Below are positions 19,777 to 30,078 of a stretch of DNA of 64,000 nucleotides, piece by piece. The position numbers and the translations under genes are program-made. The number at the start of each line of letters is the position of its first letter. Positions within the stretch are counted from its first letter, which is position 1. The notes beneath the pieces were generated by a model. That model was not told the DNA's origin, ran no database searches, and saw nothing but the letters and a program-made list of their open reading frames with translations. The DNA is from Cutibacterium granulosum. GTDB lineage: Bacteria; Actinomycetota; Actinomycetes; Propionibacteriales; Propionibacteriaceae. The DNA is taken from NCBI RefSeq assembly GCF_900186975.1, contig NZ_LT906441.1:868001-932000 (forward strand). Direction: 5' to 3'.

Positions 19777-20225
19777 AAGGGCCGGACGAGGCCCCAGGGG
19801 ACCGGGCTGCGCCGAGTGGACTGGGCACGGGAGAGGCTGACGCCGATGTGCCCCGTACCGCCAGCCAAACGCGCCGGAGCATGAACCTGGACGACCAGCA
19901 CGACGCGTGCGATGGGGCCGAGGGCGGTGTGAGCACCCCGAAGCGATCCGCCTCGGCCCACGCACGGGAGTATGACTCGCCGTGGGCGCTGACATGCGTG
20001 CTCGCTGGGGTCGTGGCCTCCATCATCACCACGGCCACCGGCCATTGGCTCGGTGGCTCGATGATCTTCGCGGCGAGCGTCATGGGCGCTGGACTGCTGC
20101 GGCTGGTGTTGCCAGCGCACTGTGCGGGGTTGCTCGTGGTACGACGCCGATGGATGGACGTGACGATTCTGCTCGGTCTGGGGGCCGTGATGATGCTCGT
20201 CACCCTCCTCGTACCATCCAACTGA
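19773..20225 (+). CDS. DUF3017-family small membrane protein
   Basis: A 150-residue protein with a polar N-terminal region of about 70 residues and three closely spaced hydrophobic segments (about 72-90, 95-112 and 126-146). The layout, and the position immediately after folD with an ATGA overlap, match the actinobacterial DUF3017 family. Its function is unknown. Translational coupling to folD suggests constitutive co-expression only. Confidence 0.75.
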   Translation: MKGPDEAPGDRAAPSGLGTGEADADVPRTASQTRRSMNLDDQHDACDGAEGGVSTPKRSASAHAREYDSPWALTCVLAGVVASIITTATGHWLGGSMIFAASVMGAGLLRLVLPAHCAGLLVVRRRWMDVTILLGLGAVMMLVTLLVPSN

Positions 20226-20529
20226 TCGTACCACCCAACTACTGCTCACCGCCTGCTGGGCACGGTCGGCGCTCCACGCCTGGCTGGGGCTGGCGCTGTC
20301 ATGAGAGCTCCCGACACGCTTCTGCAGTCCCGGTGCAGGCCTCCGCGCACAATGCGCCAGGTGCCAAGGCGTGCGGACCTGTCGACATGGATGGGCTGGT
20401 GCCATACGAGATGACACCAGCCCACAGTGGTGATCGGTTCGGTTCCCCCGAAGCGGCGACCATGGGTCGCACGCAAGCAGATACTGCCCCAGGTGGAGCC
20501 CGTGGCGGGGGTGGAGCCCGCGGTGGGGA
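20226..20529. other. intergenic region between convergent genes with a short GC-rich tandem repeat
   Basis: I see no convincing gene here. Two copies of a 17-bp GC-rich unit starting GGTGGAGCCCG lie at 20492-20508 and 20510-20526, and a terminator hairpin lies at 20392-20424. Confidence 0.5.
20392..20424. terminator. bidirectional hairpin between DUF3017 and pduP-like genes
   Basis: TGGGCTGGTG (20392-20401) pairs perfectly with CACCAGCCCA (20415-20424) over a 13-base loop. It lies between two convergent genes and can serve both. No T-run is present, as with other hairpins in this genome. Confidence 0.55.
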
Positions 20530-21885
20530 TCAGGACTCGAGGACGCAGCGGCGACGGCGTGCGAAGCTTCGAGCCGAGGTCAGCCCCTCACCGGTCGGGC
20601 CGGCGATGGTGAAGGTGGCGAATCCCTCACCGTCGATTCCGATACCTGCGAAGGACGGGCCGTTCTTCACGAAGATCGTCGTCTGGATGCGGCGGGCCAT
20701 CTCGTCCAGTCGGCGCACGTCGCGGGAGTGCATGACGGCAGTGTGTCGGTTGCCGTGTTCCAGATCGACGGCCATGTCGATTCCGGTCTCGTAGTCGGTC
20801 ACCGGCACGACCGGCACGACCGGCATGAGCATCTCCACCTGCACCAGCGGATCCTGCGGATCGGTGATCATGGTGACGAGCTTGACGTCGGGCTCAGCTT
20901 CGATTCCTGCGGCGGTGAGGATGTCGTAGGCATCCTTGCCCACCCACTCGGTCTTGGGACGGGTCAGCTCCTCATTGAGGATCATGGTGCGCAGCTTGTC
21001 GATCTGCTTCTCCTCGCTGATCACCTGGGCACCCGCCTTCTGGAACTCCGCCATGAAGGTCGGCAGGGCCTCGGAGACGATGATGATTTCCTTCTCCGCG
21101 GTGCACGGCAGGTTGTTGTCGAAGCTCGCGCCGGTGACGATGTCGTGGGCAGCCTTGGCCAGGTCTGCAGTCTCGTCGACGAGGACGGGCGGATTGCCCG
21201 ATCCGGCGCCGATGGCCTTCTTGCCGCTGGTGAGCACCATGTTGACGATCTGTGGTCCGCCAGTGGCGACGAGCATGGAGATGTCACGGTGGCTGATGAG
21301 CTTCTTGGTGTTCTCCACCGACGGGGTCGAGATGATCGTGATGAGGTTCTCCGGGGCACCCGCCTCCACCATCGCGCGGTTGAGAACGTCAACCAGCCAG
21401 ATGCTGATCTTCCTGGCGCGTGGGTGAGGGCTGAAGACGACGGTGTTGCCGGCGGCAAGCATGCCGATGGTGTTGCAGATGATCGTCTCGGTGGGGTTGG
21501 TCGTCGGCGCGATGGCTCCGATGACGCCGTAGGGGGCGTACTCCAGGGTGGTGAGTCCGGAATCGCCTTGCAGGGCCTGAATGGTGAGGTCCTCGATGCC
21601 GGGGCTGCGGGTGGCGGCGTAGTAGTTCTTGAGAACCTTGTGACGGGCATTGCCCATCTGGGTCTCCTCGACGGCCGACGTGGCCATGAAGTTCAGAGCC
21701 TCATCTGCGGATGCCGCCTTGCGGATGGCGTCGATGAAGGTGCTGCGCTGGGTGAGGGAGCACGACGAGTAGGTTTCGAAAGCCTTGCGTGCAGCGGCAA
21801 CTGCTGCGTCGACATCATCGAAAACACCAGTTGTCGAAGGCGATTCAGAAGTAGTATGGTTTTTTGGTTCGACAATGGTGGACAT
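20530..21885 (-). CDS. pduP: CoA-acylating propionaldehyde/acetaldehyde dehydrogenase (PduP/EutE type)
   Basis: A 451-residue aldehyde dehydrogenase of the CoA-acylating class, which converts an aldehyde plus CoA and NAD to acyl-CoA. The active-site cysteine lies in NNLPCTAEKE, and family motifs PTTNPTET and GAGSGNPPVLVDE are present. PduP proteins in microcompartments carry a short N-terminal targeting helix; here the N-terminus is a Ser/Thr/Glu-rich stretch and no shell or diol dehydratase genes are nearby, so a cytosolic role in propanol or ethanol metabolism is inferred. The ATG at 21885 is preceded by GGAGAAC. It stands alone as a transcription unit, bounded by hairpins. Confidence 0.85.
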   Translation of the reverse strand: MSTIVEPKNHTTSESPSTTGVFDDVDAAVAAARKAFETYSSCSLTQRSTFIDAIRKAASADEALNFMATSAVEETQMGNARHKVLKNYYAATRSPGIEDLTIQALQGDSGLTTLEYAPYGVIGAIAPTTNPTETIICNTIGMLAAGNTVVFSPHPRARKISIWLVDVLNRAMVEAGAPENLITIISTPSVENTKKLISHRDISMLVATGGPQIVNMVLTSGKKAIGAGSGNPPVLVDETADLAKAAHDIVTGASFDNNLPCTAEKEIIIVSEALPTFMAEFQKAGAQVISEEKQIDKLRTMILNEELTRPKTEWVGKDAYDILTAAGIEAEPDVKLVTMITDPQDPLVQVEMLMPVVPVVPVTDYETGIDMAVDLEHGNRHTAVMHSRDVRRLDEMARRIQTTIFVKNGPSFAGIGIDGEGFATFTIAGPTGEGLTSARSFARRRRCVLES

Positions 21886-22346
21886 GGTAGTTCTCCAAGT
21901 GCTGCTGAGATGGTCAGGTGACGGCCACTGCGCCGCTTCCTGTGGATGCTGTTGAACACAACAGTACGAATTTATTGTCAGCAAAGCTAGGATTTGCGCG
22001 GTTTTGGGCCGTTGGTGCAGTTTTCTGCCGTAAAGTCATGAACAAATGTGCAGCGAAAGACCATTTGTGCACCACTGGGCCATGTCATGAGTTCACCGAA
22101 GGAGAATGCCGCCTGATGAAAAAATGAGCGATTTTCTCACGGTGAAATGTCGTGTTGCAGGTTCTGGTCACAGCACGGCGGTGTGCTGCGTGATGTCGCT
22201 GTGAGGAGATCCTCGTTCTGGCAGACATGTGCCAAGTAGGCATGTGACGTGCGAGCCCCGGAGCTCCAGGTGGTGAAGGTTCTGGACATGGCAGTGGGGA
22301 GCGCCCGGAAGGCGCTCCCCACTGAATTCAACGAGGTGTGGTTTCC
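21886..22346. promoter_or_regulatory. leader of the pduP-like gene; AT-richer gap with an inverted repeat
   Basis: No gene is supported in this 461-bp gap. CTGTTG-AACA-CAACAG (21949-21964) is a perfect 6-bp inverted repeat about 65 bp upstream of the pduP-like start and could be an operator. The stretch 21960-22130 is noticeably AT-rich for this genome, which is compatible with a promoter. The mdh terminator occupies 22293-22323. Confidence 0.45.
22293..22323 (-). terminator. terminator hairpin of mdh
   Basis: A perfect 13-bp stem (AGTGGGGAGCGCC / GGCGCTCCCCACT) with a CGGAA loop lies 24 bases after the mdh stop on the minus strand. It has no T-tract but is very stable. Confidence 0.75.
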
Positions 22347-23330
22347 TCAGATGAGTCCGAGCTCACGCACGGCGTCGCGCTCGTCGGAGAGCTCCTTGGC
22401 GGAGGCGTCGATCTTGGCGCGGGAGAAGTCGTCGATCTCCAGGCCCTGGACGATGGAGGGCTTGCCGTCGGTGATGGTCACCGGGAAGGAGGAGATGAGG
22501 CCCTCGGGCACACCGTAGGAGCCGTCGGACTCGACACACATGGAGACCCAGTCGCCCTCCGGGGTGCCGAGCATCCAGTCGTGCATGCACTCGACGGTGG
22601 CGTTGGCTGCCGAGGCGGCCGAGGAGGCGCCACGGGCGTCGATGATGGCAGCGCCGCGCTTGGCAACGGTCGGGATGAAGTCGTTCTCGATCCAGGACTG
22701 CTCGACCAGCTCGCTGGCCTTCTTGCCACAGACCTCGGTGTGGAACAGGTCGGGGTACTGGGTGGAGGAGTGGTTGCCCCAAATGGTCATGTGCTTGATG
22801 TCGTTGACCGAGGCATTCACCTTGCGGGCCAGCTGGGTCTTGGCGCGGTTGTGGTCCAGACGCGTCAGGGCGGCGAAGTGGTCGTTGGGGATGTCGGTGG
22901 CGTTGGTGGCGGCGATGAGGGCGTTGGTGTTGGCCGGGTTGCCGGTCACCAGCACCTTGACGTCGTCAGCGGCGACCTCATTGAGGGCCTTGCCCTGGGC
23001 GGTGAAGATGGCGCCGTTCTTGGACAGCAGGTCGGAACGCTCCATACCGGCCTTGCGCGGCATGGCACCGACGAGGAAGGCGGCGTTGGCGCCGTCGAAG
23101 ATCTTCTTGGGATCGTCGCCGATCTCGATGTTGACGAGGTTGCCGAAGGCGCAGTCGTCAAGCTCCATGACGACGCCCTCGAGGGCCTTGAGGGCAGGGG
23201 TGATCTCGAGCAGACGAAGCTCGATGGGGGTGTCGCCGAGCAGCGAGCCGGAGGCGATGCGGAACAGCAGGCTGTAGCAGATCTGCCCGGCGGCGCCGGT
23301 GACGGCAATCTTGACAGGGGCGGTGCTCAT
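22347..23330 (-). CDS. mdh: malate dehydrogenase
   Basis: A 327-residue NAD-dependent malate dehydrogenase that interconverts malate and oxaloacetate in the TCA cycle and in the reductive branch of the propionate (Wood-Werkman) cycle. Visible motifs are the Rossmann loop [10 protein letters not shown], the mobile-loop region [18 protein letters not shown], and the catalytic histidine in [12 protein letters not shown]. The ATG at 23330 has AAGGAGAA upstream and gives the normal family length. It is a monocistronic unit with its own terminator. Confidence 0.95.
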   Translation of the reverse strand: MSTAPVKIAVTGAAGQICYSLLFRIASGSLLGDTPIELRLLEITPALKALEGVVMELDDCAFGNLVNIEIGDDPKKIFDGANAAFLVGAMPRKAGMERSDLLSKNGAIFTAQGKALNEVAADDVKVLVTGNPANTNALIAATNATDIPNDHFAALTRLDHNRAKTQLARKVNASVNDIKHMTIWGNHSSTQYPDLFHTEVCGKKASELVEQSWIENDFIPTVAKRGAAIIDARGASSAASAANATVECMHDWMLGTPEGDWVSMCVESDGSYGVPEGLISSFPVTITDGKPSIVQGLEIDDFSRAKIDASAKELSDERDAVRELGLI

Positions 23331-23511
23331 GAGGTTCTCCTTGGAGTCGTCGATGACACTTGTACCCACGACTGTACCCGCAGCGGCTCGCTCGGTGCTC
23401 GCCGGGAGGGTATTTGCACCGGTGTGTCAACCAAACGTGACGTGAGATGAGCGGATTTGCGGCCTGGCGCGGTTCCGCCGGACGATCGACACGAGGCTCG
23501 GCGCTCGAGGG

Positions 23512-24423
23512 TCAGCGGAACACCACGGTACGGCGACCGTCCAAGAAGGTACGGTGCTCGCAGAACAGTCGCACGGCCTCGGCGAGGGTCGTCGACTCGG
23601 TGTCCTGACCCACGGCCGTGAGTTGACGCACGGTCTGCGCGTGGTCGACGCGCTCCACTCGCTGCTCGATGATCGGCCCCTCATCGAGGTCACCCGTGAC
23701 GAAATGTGCCGTGGCACCAATGAGCTTCACCCCGCGCTCGTGGGCCTGCAGATAGGGGTTGGCCCCCTTGAAACCAGGCAGGAACGAGTGATGGATGTTG
23801 ATGCACCGTCCCGACAGGGCCTCACACATCCGCGGCGAGAGGATCTGCATGTAGCGCGCCAGGACGACGAGCTCGACGTCGTACTCGTCGACGACGTCGA
23901 GCACGGCAGTCTCGAAGGCGTCCCTGGTCTGCCTGGTCACCTGCTGCCAGGCGAACGGGATCTGGTGGAACTGCGCGATCGGCTCGAGGTCGGGGTGATT
24001 CGCCATGACCCTGACGACGTCGATCGGGAGACGACCGGTGTCGCGATTGAAGAGCAGATGGGACAGGCAGTGCGGCGCTTTCGTGGCCAGGATGAGGGTG
24101 CGCATGGGGCGTCCCAGCCGGTCCACCCGGAGCTGGGCGTCGAATCGGGTGGCCACCTCGCGCAGTGCCTGCTCGATCACGGTGGCGGATTCCACGCCCT
24201 CCACCTGCAGACGCATGAAGAAATTGCCGGTGTCGGCACTCGCGAACTGCTGCAGCTCGGTGAGGTTGCCGCCCGCCTGAACGCAGGCCCCCGTCACCGC
24301 ATGCACGATTCCGGGTCGGTCTTGGCAGGTCCAGGTGACGACCAGCTCGTCGGTGTCGGTTCTCGTGTCAAGCTCGTCGGTGTGACAGTGGGCAGATTCG
24401 TCCGTGGGATGCGCTGTAGCCAT
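23512..24423 (-). CDS. purU: formyltetrahydrofolate deformylase
   Basis: A 303-residue protein with an N-terminal ACT domain (about 25-105) and a formyltransferase-fold hydrolase domain. It hydrolyses 10-formyl-THF to THF and formate, balancing the one-carbon pool and supplying formate to PurT. The catalytic segment NIHHSFLPGFKGANPY and the downstream GATAHFVTGDLDEGPIIEQ motif are intact. The ATG at 24423 is chosen as the first sensible start; it lacks a clear Shine-Dalgarno site, and an in-frame GTG at 24468 is the alternative. No operon partner is evident. Confidence 0.9.
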   Translation of the reverse strand: MATAHPTDESAHCHTDELDTRTDTDELVVTWTCQDRPGIVHAVTGACVQAGGNLTELQQFASADTGNFFMRLQVEGVESATVIEQALREVATRFDAQLRVDRLGRPMRTLILATKAPHCLSHLLFNRDTGRLPIDVVRVMANHPDLEPIAQFHQIPFAWQQVTRQTRDAFETAVLDVVDEYDVELVVLARYMQILSPRMCEALSGRCINIHHSFLPGFKGANPYLQAHERGVKLIGATAHFVTGDLDEGPIIEQRVERVDHAQTVRQLTAVGQDTESTTLAEAVRLFCEHRTFLDGRRTVVFR

Positions 24424-24602
24424 GTCAGTGACGATACTGGCCCCGGACTTGTGGTGGGGAAGTATCACCTGGCGTCTGGCGGGCGTGGGGTCGCTCGATG
24501 CGGCGTACCATCCACCGGGGAAGATTTTATCTTGATGTCGAGATAGTTGCGATCCTTGGGTAGTCTGGATGACGTCGGTTCCGACATTTCAAGGAGGAGA
24601 TC

Positions 24603-26813
24603 GTGCCAACCATCGTCTGGACCAAGATCGACGAGGCCCCTGCCCTCGCGTCGTACTCACTGCTGCCCATCGTGCGGGGATTCCTCGACGGCAGCGGCAT
24701 TGACGTCGTCACATCCGACATTTCCCTGACCGGACGGATCCTGGCCCAGTTCCCCGAGCGTCTGGACGACGACGCCCGGGTGCCCGACAACCTTGCCGAG
24801 CTCTCCGAACTCACCAGCTCACCAGACGCCAGCATCATCAAACTTCCCAACATCTCCGCCTCGGTGCCCCAGCTCAAGGCGGCCATCGACGAGCTGCAGC
24901 AGCACGGCTACGACATCCCCTCCTGTCCCGACTCCCCCCAGACCGACGAGGAGCGCGAGATCGCCGCTCGTTACGCCAAGGTGCTTGGCTCGGCCGTCAA
25001 CCCGGTTCTGCGGCAGGGCAACTCGGACCGACGTGCACCTGCTGCCGTCAAGGCCTACGCCAAGGCCCATCCGCGAACCATGGCCGAGTGGACGCCACAG
25101 TCGGCAGGGCGCGTCGCCCACATGGAGCACGGCGACTTCTACGACCACGAGGAATCCTTCGTCTCCCGCGGGCAGCGCCTCGACATCGTCCATGTCGCGG
25201 ACGACGGGACGCGTACCGTGCTCACGTCCGGCCTGGAGACCTCCGACGGGGAGATCGTCGACGCCACGTACATGTCGGTGGCCGAACTCGACGACTTCTA
25301 CGCCCACACCCTGGACCAGGCCAAGCAGGAGGGACTGCTGTGGTCCCTGCACCTCAAGGCCACCATGATGAAGGTCTCCGACCCGGTGCTCTTCGGCCAT
25401 GCCGTGAAGACGTTCTTCGCCGACGTCTTCGAGCGCTACGGTGACGACCTCGCCCAGGTGGGAGCCAACCCCGACCTGGGCCTGGCAGACCTTCTGGAGC
25501 GGCTGGAGGAGCTGCCCCCCGACACGGCCCAGGAGGTGCAGATGGCCATCGCCGAGGAGCTCGCGGCACGCCCCGCGCTGGCGATGGTGGACTCCGATGC
25601 GGGCATCACGAACCTGCACGCCGGCAACAAGGTCATCATCGACGCCTCGATGCCCACCGTCGTGCGCGACGGCGGGCGCATGTGGAATCCCGAGGGCGAG
25701 CTCCAGGAGACCTTGGCCGTCATCCCGGATCGCAGTTACGCCACGATGTATGCGGCCATCCTGGACGACTGTCGCGCCCACGGTGCCTTCGACCAGGCCA
25801 CCATGGGCGACGTGCCCAATGTCGGGCTCATGGCCCAGAAGGCCGAGGAGTACGGCTCCCACCCGACGACGTTCGTCGTCCCCAGCGACGGCACCGTCGA
25901 GGTGCGTGCGGGTGACGAGGTGCTCGTCAGCCAGCAGGTGCAGACCGGCGACATCTGGCGGATGAGCCGCGTCAAGGACGTTCCGGTGCGCGACTGGGTG
26001 CGGTTGGCCGTCGAACGTGCTCGTCTGTCGCACACCCCGGCGGTGTTCTGGCTGGACGAGGCCCGGGCCCACGACCGTGAGGTCATTGCGAAGGTGCGCA
26101 GGTACCTCCCCGAGCACGACACCGAAGGACTGGACCTCCGCATCCTGGCCCCGGTCGACGCCATGACGTTCACCCTGGAGCGGATTCGCAAGGGTGAGGA
26201 CACCATCGCGGTCACCGGAAACGTCCTGCGTGACTACCTCACCGACCTCTTCCCGATCCTCGAGGTGGGTACCAGCGCCAAGATGTTGTCCATCGTCCCG
26301 CTGCTGGCCGGCGGCGGACTCTTCGAGACCGGCGCGGGCGGCTCGGCCCCCAAACACGTCACTCAGTTCCTGGCCGAGAACTACCTGCGATGGGACTCCC
26401 TGGGAGAGTTCTGCGCCTTGGGCGCCTGCCTGGAACACATCGGCCAGAGCGGCGACAGCGCCACGGCACTGGTGCTGGCATCCACCCTGGATCGTGCCAT
26501 CGGCTCCTTCCTGGAGAACGACCGTTCCCCGGCACGCAAACTGGGTCAGATCGACAACCGTGGTTCGCACTACTGGCTGGCCCGCTACTGGGCCGAGGAG
26601 ATCGCACGTCAGGACGAGGACACCGAGCTCGCCGCCCGATTCGGTGACGTCGCCACCGAGCTCGCCGCCCGCGAGTCGCAGATCCTCGACGAGCTCAACG
26701 GGGTCCAGGGCGAGCCGGTGGACCTCGGCGGCTACTACGACGTCGACGACGAGCTGGCCACCGAGGCCATGCGCCCCTCCGCGACATTCAATGCGTTGAT
26801 CGAAGCCCTGTGA
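24603..26813 (+). CDS. icd: NADP-dependent isocitrate dehydrogenase, monomeric type
   Basis: A 736-residue monomeric isocitrate dehydrogenase, which converts isocitrate to 2-oxoglutarate with NADP in the TCA cycle. The length and the characteristic segments ([20 protein letters not shown] at the start, [42 protein letters not shown]) match the Azotobacter/Corynebacterium-type enzyme and not the dimeric form. The GTG start has AGGAGG six bases upstream. It is transcribed alone and followed by a large hairpin. Confidence 0.95.
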   Translation: MPTIVWTKIDEAPALASYSLLPIVRGFLDGSGIDVVTSDISLTGRILAQFPERLDDDARVPDNLAELSELTSSPDASIIKLPNISASVPQLKAAIDELQQHGYDIPSCPDSPQTDEEREIAARYAKVLGSAVNPVLRQGNSDRRAPAAVKAYAKAHPRTMAEWTPQSAGRVAHMEHGDFYDHEESFVSRGQRLDIVHVADDGTRTVLTSGLETSDGEIVDATYMSVAELDDFYAHTLDQAKQEGLLWSLHLKATMMKVSDPVLFGHAVKTFFADVFERYGDDLAQVGANPDLGLADLLERLEELPPDTAQEVQMAIAEELAARPALAMVDSDAGITNLHAGNKVIIDASMPTVVRDGGRMWNPEGELQETLAVIPDRSYATMYAAILDDCRAHGAFDQATMGDVPNVGLMAQKAEEYGSHPTTFVVPSDGTVEVRAGDEVLVSQQVQTGDIWRMSRVKDVPVRDWVRLAVERARLSHTPAVFWLDEARAHDREVIAKVRRYLPEHDTEGLDLRILAPVDAMTFTLERIRKGEDTIAVTGNVLRDYLTDLFPILEVGTSAKMLSIVPLLAGGGLFETGAGGSAPKHVTQFLAENYLRWDSLGEFCALGACLEHIGQSGDSATALVLASTLDRAIGSFLENDRSPARKLGQIDNRGSHYWLARYWAEEIARQDEDTELAARFGDVATELAARESQILDELNGVQGEPVDLGGYYDVDDELATEAMRPSATFNALIEAL

Positions 26814-27146
26814 GCCTGGTGGCTCAAGCTGGAGTCGAGGCTCCGCACCGCCGCCATGTCCGTCACTGCGTAGGCGCGGACACGGCGGCGTCGGTGCGGC
26901 AACACATCGTCCTGTCGGTGACGTGACTCCTTGCACGAGGTCCTCGATGGGGCCAGGTGGTATTCGTTCTCACAGCGTCCGACCTCCCAGCCTTGCGGGG
27001 CCCAGACCTGCTGGGTCATCCAGTCGCGCCGTGACGGCGGCCCGCTGCGTGAGCTGTGTTGCGTGATCCCGCTATTGTTGGGCACATGCACCATGACGAC
27101 TCGGAGGGCGACAGTCCCAAGCCTGCAGTGCAGGTGGTGACGAGAC
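26814..27146. other. gap after icd: terminator, then control region of the CNNM-like gene
   Basis: No gene is convincing in this 333-bp gap. A large hairpin at its start terminates icd. A minus-strand frame reading WMTQQVWAPQGWEV at about 26950-27020 looks protein-like but has no start site or length to support a gene. Confidence 0.4.
26843..26899 (+). terminator. terminator hairpin of icd
   Basis: CCGCACCG plus the following GC-rich arm (26843-26862) pairs with the segment ending GGTGCGG (26899), giving a stem of about 18 bp with two small bulges, 30 bases after the icd stop. Confidence 0.65.
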
Positions 27147-28682
27147 ATGTCTGACATAGCGACCAACATCATTCTGGTCTTCGTCTTCATCATCATCGGC
27201 GGTGTCTTCGCTGCCGCCGAGATCTCCCTGGTGAGCCTGCGGGACTCCCAGGTCAAACAACTCGAGGCAACTCGCGGCAAACGCGGTCGAGTGATCGCAC
27301 GACTCACCGAGAACCCCAATCTGTTCCTCTCGGCCGTCCAGATCGGCGTGACCCTTTCCGGTTTCCTCTCGGCAGCGTTCGGTGCCTCGGTGCTCTCCCA
27401 GCATCTGGCCCCCGTGTTCGTGGGATGGGGAATGTCGGCGGGATTCGCCAACACCCTGGCCCTCATCGTCATCACGGTGGTGATTTCGTACTTCTCCATC
27501 GTCATCGGCGAATTGACCTCGAAGCGGCTGGCGATGCAACGGGCTGAGGCGTTCTCCCTCGCCCTGGCCCCCATGGTCAGCGGTATCGCGACGGCGTTCC
27601 GACCAGTGATCTGGTTCCTCGGTGTGTCCACCGACGTGCTCGTCAGGATCCTGGGAGGCGACCCCCACGCAGCTCGTGAGGACATCACCGACGAGGAGCT
27701 GCGATCGATGGTGTCGTCCTCGTCGACGCTCGGCGATGAGGAACGGCACATCCTGGACGACGTCTTCGATGCCGGCCAGACCTCGCTGCGGGAGGTCATG
27801 GTGCCGCGCACCGAGGTGGACTTCCTCGCCGGTGACCTCACCGCCTCCCAGGCAGCCCAGGTGGTCGGGGACGGGGCCCATTCCCGCTACCCGGTCACCG
27901 ATGGCAACGTCGATCACATCCTCGGGTTCATCCACATCCGTGACCTCCTCGACATGGATCCGGCCGAGCGTCACGCCAAGGTGCGTCAGATCGTGCGGCC
28001 CGTGCTGTCGATACCCGACTCGGTCAAGGTGCTCAAGGCCATGTCGGAGATGCGCCGGGCGAACTCACACCTGGCCATCGTCCTCGACGAGTACGGCGGT
28101 ACGGCGGGAATCGTCACCCTGGAGGACATCGTCGAGGAGATCGTCGGCGACATCACCGACGAGTACGACGAGATCGAACCCTCCGACGCCATGCACACCC
28201 GACTCCGGGACATCGACGGCCTCATGACCCTGGAGGAGTTCACCGACCGAGTGGGGCTCGTGATGCCCGAGGGGCCCTACGACACGGTGGCCGGATTCCT
28301 CATGGCACGGACCGGGCAGATGCCAGCCGTGGGACAGCAGGTGCGCTGTCACCTGTCGCCGGTTCACCAGTCCGACGACGAGGACGAGGACCCCAATGTC
28401 GAGCTCACCGTCATCGAGCTGGACGGACGTCGCGCCTCCTGGCTGCGGCTGAAGCGGCTGGACGGAGCGGCCATGGAAGGAGCGGTGCCCACCGTCACAG
28501 CGCGTCCGCAAGGTCCGCATGCCCCCGAGACGCCGCACAGTGGGGACGGCGCTCCACGTGCTGACGAGGCGAGTGGACCGACCACCGGGCCAGCACAGCC
28601 CGAGGACGGTGGGCCAGCCGGTGGGGTCGCTGATGACGACGGCGTATCGTCCGGGCAGGTCGGCAGGGCAACCCTCTCCTGA
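27147..28682 (+). CDS. CNNM/CorC-HlyC family membrane protein with CBS domains
   Basis: A 511-residue inner-membrane protein of the hemolysin C/CNNM family, linked to magnesium or cobalt efflux and stress resistance in other bacteria. It has a DUF21/CNNM membrane domain (about 1-190, four hydrophobic segments), a CBS pair (about 205-335, with MVPRTEV and LDEYGGTAGIVTLEDI) and a CorC_HlyC domain (about 345-435). The last 70 residues are a Pro/Gly/Asp-rich, probably disordered tail. The exact substrate is not known. It appears to be transcribed alone. Confidence 0.85.
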   Translation: MSDIATNIILVFVFIIIGGVFAAAEISLVSLRDSQVKQLEATRGKRGRVIARLTENPNLFLSAVQIGVTLSGFLSAAFGASVLSQHLAPVFVGWGMSAGFANTLALIVITVVISYFSIVIGELTSKRLAMQRAEAFSLALAPMVSGIATAFRPVIWFLGVSTDVLVRILGGDPHAAREDITDEELRSMVSSSSTLGDEERHILDDVFDAGQTSLREVMVPRTEVDFLAGDLTASQAAQVVGDGAHSRYPVTDGNVDHILGFIHIRDLLDMDPAERHAKVRQIVRPVLSIPDSVKVLKAMSEMRRANSHLAIVLDEYGGTAGIVTLEDIVEEIVGDITDEYDEIEPSDAMHTRLRDIDGLMTLEEFTDRVGLVMPEGPYDTVAGFLMARTGQMPAVGQQVRCHLSPVHQSDDEDEDPNVELTVIELDGRRASWLRLKRLDGAAMEGAVPTVTARPQGPHAPETPHSGDGAPRADEASGPTTGPAQPEDGGPAGGVADDDGVSSGQVGRATLS

Positions 28683-28860
28683 TGCAGCGATCACGTCTGG
28701 ACCAGCCAGATGTGTACGGCGGGCCGATGCGCTGTTGGCGACTCAGCCGCCATGAGGTGCCGAGAGGTGCCGAAGAATCATCGAAGGGTTAACATTTGAT
28801 GGCTCGATGTGATTTTTCGGGTTCGGTTCCATCGCTCCATTCTCAGTCAGGAGACAGTCC

Positions 28861-29982
28861 GTGAAGAAGAAGTTTCTCGCCATCCCGGCGGTCGTCGTCA
28901 GCGCTGCGATGGCCATGACTGGCTGTGCCAAGGCCCCTGACGAGGAGCCCACCAAGGACACCTCGGCGGCCAGTTCCTCATCCGACACCGGTTCGGCGGC
29001 CAAGTCCGACGTCAAGGCCTGCATGGTCTCCGACACCGCCGGTTTCACCGACAAGTCCTTCAACCAGACCTCCTTGGCGGGCTTGGAGCGTGCCGAGAAG
29101 GAACTCGGTGTGAAGATCGCCAAGGTGGAGTCCAAGAGCGACAAGGACTACGCCGTCAACATCAAGTCCCTCGTCGACACCAAGTGTGATCTCATCGTCT
29201 CGGTCGGATTCCTGCTCGACAAGACCACCGTCGCTGCTGCCAAGGAGAACCCGAACGTCAAGTTCGCCATCGTCGACGACCAGCCCCAGGGTGCTCCCGG
29301 CAACCTCAAGCCACTCATCTTCAACACTGCCCAGTCCTCCTTCGAGGCGGGCTACCTGGCAGCCGCCCTCACCAAGACCGGCAAGGTCGGCACCTTCGGT
29401 GGCATGAAGATCCCGACCGTGACGATCTTCATGGACGGCTTCGCCCAGGGCGTCGACTACTACAACCAGCAGAAGGGCAAGGACGTCAAGGTCCTCGGCT
29501 GGAATGCCAAGTCCCAGGACGGCCAGTTCGTGCCGCAGCCCGATCCGTTCCAGAACGTGGCTGGTGGCAAGTCCACGGCACAGACCCTGCTCAACCAGGG
29601 CGCCGACATCATCCTGCCGGTTGCCGGCAATGCGGGCAACGGTGCTCTGCAGGCCGTCAAGGCCTCCGGTGGCAAGTCCAACGTCATCTGGGTGGACGCC
29701 GATGGCTGCAAGACCCAGGCAGCCTACTGCGACAACATCATCACCTCGGTGTACAAGGGCATGGACGTGGCGGTGTTCGACGCCGTCAAGGCAGTCAAGG
29801 ACGGCAAGTTCAACGGGGATCCCTACATCGGTTCCCTGGCGGACAAGGGCACTGGTCTGTCCGACTTCCACAGTTTCGACTCCAAGGTTCCTGCCGACGT
29901 CAAGAAGGAGCTGAAGACCGTGGAGAAGGACATCGCCTCCGGAAAGATCAAGATCGTCTCGGCGGCCCAGCCCCTGAAGTGA
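28861..29982 (+). CDS. BMP-family nucleoside-binding lipoprotein (PnrA/Med type)
   Basis: A 373-residue extracellular binding lipoprotein of the basic membrane protein (BMP) family. The signal peptide ends in a lipobox AMTGC, with Cys22 as the lipidation site. The mature part begins VSDTAGFTDKSFNQTSLAGL, the typical BMP opening, and carries DADGCKTQ before the C-terminal lobe. BMP proteins bind purine nucleosides for the ABC importer encoded just downstream. The GTG start has AGGAGA upstream. A GC hairpin follows the gene and may hold back part of the downstream transcription. Confidence 0.9.
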   Translation: MKKKFLAIPAVVVSAAMAMTGCAKAPDEEPTKDTSAASSSSDTGSAAKSDVKACMVSDTAGFTDKSFNQTSLAGLERAEKELGVKIAKVESKSDKDYAVNIKSLVDTKCDLIVSVGFLLDKTTVAAAKENPNVKFAIVDDQPQGAPGNLKPLIFNTAQSSFEAGYLAAALTKTGKVGTFGGMKIPTVTIFMDGFAQGVDYYNQQKGKDVKVLGWNAKSQDGQFVPQPDPFQNVAGGKSTAQTLLNQGADIILPVAGNAGNGALQAVKASGGKSNVIWVDADGCKTQAAYCDNIITSVYKGMDVAVFDAVKAVKDGKFNGDPYIGSLADKGTGLSDFHSFDSKVPADVKKELKTVEKDIASGKIKIVSAAQPLK

Positions 29983-30004
29983 TCGATCCCCAGCCATCCC
30001 GAGG

Positions 30005-30025
30005 CCCGGGGCACCGGGCCCCGGG
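30005..30025 (+). terminator. attenuator-like hairpin after the BMP lipoprotein gene
   Basis: CCCGGGG (30005-30011) pairs with CCCCGGG (30019-30025) across a 7-base loop, 23 bases after the lipoprotein stop and before the ATPase gene. In import operons such hairpins let the binding protein be made in excess. Confidence 0.5.
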
Positions 30026-30078
30026 ACACCCTTCCCCCGGGGGGAACCACAGCTGCGCGGACATGGAAGGATGAACGC

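Noticed and set aside
19773-20225. Frameshifted continuation of folD
   Set aside because: The folD product is already full length and the overlapping frame encodes a separate membrane protein with the DUF3017 layout.
22091-22130. Small peptide gene before the pduP-like leader
   Set aside because: An ATG behind AAGGAGAA-like sequence opens a frame of only a few codons; there is no evidence it is translated or acts as a leader peptide.
24819-26936. A 705-codon minus-strand open frame opposite icd
   Set aside because: The icd reading frame has full-length family similarity and a strong ribosome site; the antisense frame has neither.
26735-27841. Possible minus-strand gene overlapping the icd end and the CNNM-like gene
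   Set aside because: The short protein-like stretch near 26950-27020 has no ribosome site, and most of the frame is antisense to the CNNM-like gene.
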